Positions 24,727 to 27,501 of a stretch of 27,501 bases of DNA are shown here, in pieces. The stretch is from the NCBI GenBank assembly GCA_040217755.1, contig JBEHWJ010000019.1:1-27501 (forward strand), in the 5' to 3' direction. Made by a program: the position numbers and the translations under genes. The notes under the pieces are model-generated. The model ran no database searches and was not told the DNA's origin. It was given only the letters and a program-made list of their open reading frames with translations. Source of the DNA: PHAA01 sp040217755. GTDB lineage: Bacteria; Bacillota; Syntrophomonadia; Syntrophomonadales; Syntrophomonadaceae. Each line of letters opens with the position of its first letter. The first letter of the stretch is position 1.

Positions 24727-27309
24727 TCATAGGTTATATGAACTGGTTGAACAAGTTTCCAGAACGATGTTGATTTCTCCGGCTGTATAGGCAGCGTACT
24801 CGGGTTTGACAAAATCATCGTGTTTGCAGTCGGTTTCGATTAGTTTGAATTCTCCGGATAAAGACTTCCAGAATAGATAGGAAGGATTTCTTTTAAGTTT
24901 GTTCTGAAGAGCCCTGAAATAGATGACCTTACCAGATAGTCGGTTAGGACGGTGGTTGGAGATAATAGATCTCAAGAAAACCGATTGCCGGTCCGGGGCA
25001 GAATCTGTAACATCCCATTTCTTTTCAAACCTGCCAGTATCTTTATGCCCGATTCTTGAAGCCAGCTCCGGCTGGATGAATTCCCTATACAATGTCCCCA
25101 CTTTTTTGCGGGCCAGTTTTGGCCATTGGGCTACCGGGATCTGCTTTATATTGAGGAGAGTCCCGCGGGTTGAATAATGTACTGACATGTCCCTTATTTG
25201 TTTTTGGGAATATGTATCCATCATAAACACGATAACCTGGAATCCGCGTTCGGCTAAAACAGAACCTACTTCAAAGGCAATCTGGCCGCCTACGCTCAAC
25301 CCGGCCAGGTAATATGGACCGGTTTCACTCACCATCTGGATTTCCCGGGCGTAGGCCAGAGCCACATCCCTCATACTTGTTGTGGGGCTCCAGGCTTCCT
25401 TGAGTAAATTGAGATTTAAACCGTATACCGGGTGCTCCTGATTTAAATTATCGACCACGTGATGATAGGTAACAACATCCCCGGAACGTTCATGAACAAA
25501 GAAGATTGGTGTCTTGGAACCACCCAGCCTGAAAGGGACCAGGTGGTTATACGGATTGAATTTAGGGGTTTCGTCAACCAGGGCAGCCAGCTCTCGGATG
25601 GTAGATTTGGCGAAGAAATCATTGACCGGCAGCATGCATCCGAACTTGGCCTCTATGGAGGCCAGCACTTCAGCGGCACTTAAGGAATCCCCCCCGATGT
25701 CAAAGAAATTATCGTCTAAAGAAATAAATTCTTGCTCTAAAATGCCTTTCCAGATCTCATGGATGACATATTGGGTGGAGGTAAAATCATCTTCGGCGAT
25801 AAACGATGCTCCGGCCAGCGATTCTGCGTCATAACCCAAAGACTGCAACTGTTCATAAAGGAGATTGCGTTGTACCTTATTGGCTGAACTGACCGGGATC
25901 TGATCGACTCTATACAGAATCGTCGGCAACTTAAAAGGTTTGATTTTATCCTTCAAAGCGGACCTTAATTCCCTTAAACCGGGGAGGTTTTCCGAGTCGC
26001 TTACGATGACTGCGCCAACGTTTTCGTAACCCTTACTATTAGGATAGGGGAAAACGCAGATATCCTTTATATTTCCGAGCCCCCTGATTGCCTTCTCGAC
26101 CTCGTGGGGAGATACCTTTTCACCGCCCCTATTGATCAGTTCCTTGATTCTGCCGGTTATAAAGAGGTAGCCGTCATCGTCCAGGTACCCGGCGTCACCG
26201 GTGCGGAACCATCCTTCGACAAAGCTGGCCTCATTGGCTTGTGGATTGTTTTCGTAGCCGTGAAAAACGCAGGGACCACTGATCTGCACCTCCCCATCAT
26301 GGATACGAATTTCAACACCTACCGGGGCTCCTACCGAGCCTTGCTTATACCCTTGGGGCGCTTTATATGTTGAGGCGATAAGCCCCGCTTCAGTCATTCC
26401 GTAAGCATCGATCACCTGAGCATTGAAGTGCCGCTCAATGTTGTTCTTTAACTGCATAGGCAGCGATGCCCCCGCTAATATAGTATTCATTCTATGCTTG
26501 CGTCCACAAGGGATATTATTTTTCTCCATGTAGTCAATCAGGGCAATCATCCCGGCCGGTTGGAAGATAAAATCGGTGATTGGGTATTTTTGCAGGGCAG
26601 CCACGATACGCGACGGATATGCCCCATCAGTATAGATGACCATGCCATTGGTTATCAGAGAAATTAAAGCCTGAAAAATCGCTATTTCATAGTAAAATTT
26701 AATCGGCAGCAATTGAATCGAATCTTTACCGAAGTCATGGTATGAAGCTCTTATATTTATACTTTCTACAATATGATTGTAAATTCTAGGAACCACCTTC
26801 GGTATGCTGGTAGTACCCGAGGTTGTGTAAACACATGCGATTAGATCGCTCTTGTAGGGTTGATTACTAACTAACCGGGACTCAGCTGCCAGCCGGATAT
26901 CTACCGTACCCTTCTGCAACATCTGGAAATTGATTATTCCAATTCCCTGAATTGTGGCAGCATCAACCGCAGTTCCGGTTTCCACATCACTCATCAGGTA
27001 ATCAATACCCAGGAGTTCAAAATGTTCCAGGTACTGCTGGACATTCCAGGTCGGATCCAGAGCGGCGAGGGTTGCAGTTTCTATGACCCCTAGCATTATG
27101 GGGAAGGTCAAAGGATTGCCGGAAACGAATGCGATCCTTTGGTGAGGTTTGATATCGAACCGTTCAAGAGTAACTTTGGTTTGCCTAATTAACTGAATCA
27201 ATTCACCATAGGTCAAAACCTCGCCCGAGTATAATTCAATGGCTGTTTTGGTGACGTCGGTAATTTGGGAAGAAATCAAATCAGTAATTTTTTGCCGGCG
27301 CTCTTTCAT
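24727..27309 (-). CDS. Adenylation-carrier-thioesterase (A-T-TE) tridomain protein, copy 3
   Basis: Numbering from the ATG at 27309, the 860-residue protein carries TTSGTTSIPK (162-171), YGMTE (303-307), WFRTGD (367-372), GRIKELINRGGEK (386-398), A10 lysine K478 (SANKVQR), carrier serine S542 (FFDIGGDS), thioesterase S672 (GLSVGG), Asp 698 and His 830 (DCKHDDF). All catalytic positions are present. The ATG at 27324 overlaps the ribosome site, whereas 27309 has GAGGTG seven bases upstream and aligns with the starts of the two paralogues. The adenylation core differs more from copies 1 and 2 (for example GASLP instead of GAPLP and GAPVG instead of GCPxF), hinting at a different acid. It is followed by a DASS permease gene 33 bases on and preceded by the tail of another gene 57 bases away. 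Confidence 0.88.
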   Translation of the reverse strand: MKERRQKITDLISSQITDVTKTAIELYSGEVLTYGELIQLIRQTKVTLERFDIKPHQRIAFVSGNPLTFPIMLGVIETATLAALDPTWNVQQYLEHFELLGIDYLMSDVETGTAVDAATIQGIGIINFQMLQKGTVDIRLAAESRLVSNQPYKSDLIACVYTTSGTTSIPKVVPRIYNHIVESINIRASYHDFGKDSIQLLPIKFYYEIAIFQALISLITNGMVIYTDGAYPSRIVAALQKYPITDFIFQPAGMIALIDYMEKNNIPCGRKHRMNTILAGASLPMQLKNNIERHFNAQVIDAYGMTEAGLIASTYKAPQGYKQGSVGAPVGVEIRIHDGEVQISGPCVFHGYENNPQANEASFVEGWFRTGDAGYLDDDGYLFITGRIKELINRGGEKVSPHEVEKAIRGLGNIKDICVFPYPNSKGYENVGAVIVSDSENLPGLRELRSALKDKIKPFKLPTILYRVDQIPVSSANKVQRNLLYEQLQSLGYDAESLAGASFIAEDDFTSTQYVIHEIWKGILEQEFISLDDNFFDIGGDSLSAAEVLASIEAKFGCMLPVNDFFAKSTIRELAALVDETPKFNPYNHLVPFRLGGSKTPIFFVHERSGDVVTYHHVVDNLNQEHPVYGLNLNLLKEAWSPTTSMRDVALAYAREIQMVSETGPYYLAGLSVGGQIAFEVGSVLAERGFQVIVFMMDTYSQKQIRDMSVHYSTRGTLLNIKQIPVAQWPKLARKKVGTLYREFIQPELASRIGHKDTGRFEKKWDVTDSAPDRQSVFLRSIISNHRPNRLSGKVIYFRALQNKLKRNPSYLFWKSLSGEFKLIETDCKHDDFVKPEYAAYTAGEINIVLETCSTSSYNL

Positions 27310-27316
27310 TTCACAA

Positions 27317-27322
27317 CACCTC
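27317..27322 (-). promoter_or_regulatory. GAGGTG ribosome binding site for A-T-TE copy 3
   Basis: GAGGTG is seven bases before the ATG at 27309 and overlaps the other in-frame ATG at 27324, so the downstream start is the better choice. Confidence 0.6.
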
Positions 27323-27366
27323 ATAATATTAGCTGCTTATGGTTTACTACAAATTTTCCGATTCAG

Positions 27367-27501
27367 CTATTGTTTCTCCGCCAATAGCCCCAGCATATTC
27401 GGGATATGCTCCTGCTGCTTTTTTCCCCGACGTTCGCCATAACCCGGGTGGTTGCTTGGATAATTACAGTAATTTTGTCCTAAAAGCAACCATTCAACAG
27501 A
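27367..27501 (-). CDS. C-terminal tail of an unrecognised protein, 5' part beyond the window edge
   Basis: On the minus strand one frame is open from the window edge to a TAG at 27367-27369, giving 44 residues that begin SVEWLLLGQNYCNYPSNHPG and end MLGLLAEKQ. It has normal amino-acid composition and the same strand and spacing (57 bases) as the genes that follow, so it is probably the end of the gene preceding A-T-TE copy 3 in unit A. The NHPG segment is faintly like the C-terminal His region of SGNH/GDSL hydrolases, but this is too little to assign a family. An open frame of this length could also arise by chance. Confidence 0.45.
   Translation of the reverse strand, partial: SVEWLLLGQNYCNYPSNHPGYGERRGKKQQEHIPNMLGLLAEKQ

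Noticed and set aside
3867..27309. Classical modular peptide synthetase cluster
   Set aside because: No condensation domain (HHxxxDG) occurs in any of the three proteins, and the adenylation motifs fit small-acid ligases better.
27392..27410. Perfect 7-bp inverted repeat (AGCATAT, 5 bases, ATATGCT) as an operator
   Set aside because: It lies inside the partial coding tail at the right edge and has no T tract; probably incidental.
27239..27442. Plus-strand 67-residue reading frame at the right edge
   Set aside because: It overlaps the start of A-T-TE copy 3 in antisense, has no ribosome site and no recognisable motif.
1..27501. CRISPR arrays, insertion sequences, integrase or transposase genes
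   Set aside because: No regularly spaced short repeats, terminal inverted repeats or recombinase motifs were seen; the only mobility sign is the tRNA fragment.

Overview
The window looks like part of a surface-glycan locus from an anaerobic, probably Bacillota-type (Clostridia or Negativicutes-like) bacterium. That assignment is inference. It rests on strong AGGAGG/GAGGTG ribosome sites, ATG/GTG/TTG start usage, an encoded tRNA CCA end, an XdhC-type molybdoenzyme accessory gene and radical SAM enzymes. No rRNA, complete tRNA, CRISPR array, transposase or integrase was found.

Layout. At the left edge is a 3'-truncated xdhC-like gene (minus strand). It is separated from the rest by a 334-base gap that holds the 3' part of a tRNA gene followed by its terminator, a likely integration scar. 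To its right, unit C (minus, 7580 to 1249) encodes a family 2 glycosyltransferase, an adenylation-carrier-thioesterase (A-T-TE) protein, a DASS/SLC13 anion permease and a family 4 glycosyltransferase. A plus-strand unit (7752 to 11244) encodes a Cys-rich family 4 glycosyltransferase and two radical SAM proteins with SPASM-like C-terminal cysteines. Unit B (minus, 19278 to 11310) encodes a GT2, a PglK-like ABC exporter, three GT4 enzymes and a Wzx-like flippase. A plus-strand GT4 (19543 to 20589) stands alone. Unit A (minus, right edge to 20595) encodes the C-terminal tail of an unrecognised protein, a third A-T-TE, a second DASS permease and a second A-T-TE.

How it may work. Eight glycosyltransferases plus two membrane translocases indicate assembly and export of a lipid-linked oligosaccharide or polysaccharide. 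No polymerase, initiating sugar-phosphate transferase or phosphopantetheinyl transferase is present in the window, so the pathway is incomplete here. The striking element is three collinear A-T-TE proteins (about 860 residues each, no condensation domain). Two of them lie beside divergent DASS-type carboxylate permeases, and the third is in the same unit as one of these. The adenylation motifs (SGTTSxPK, GRIKELINRGGEK) resemble the oxalyl-CoA synthetase/AAE3 branch more than classical peptide synthetases. A working hypothesis is import of a small organic acid, its activation and tethering on a carrier domain, and its transfer or release by the thioesterase, possibly to decorate the glycan. This is inference; the substrate cannot be read from the sequence.
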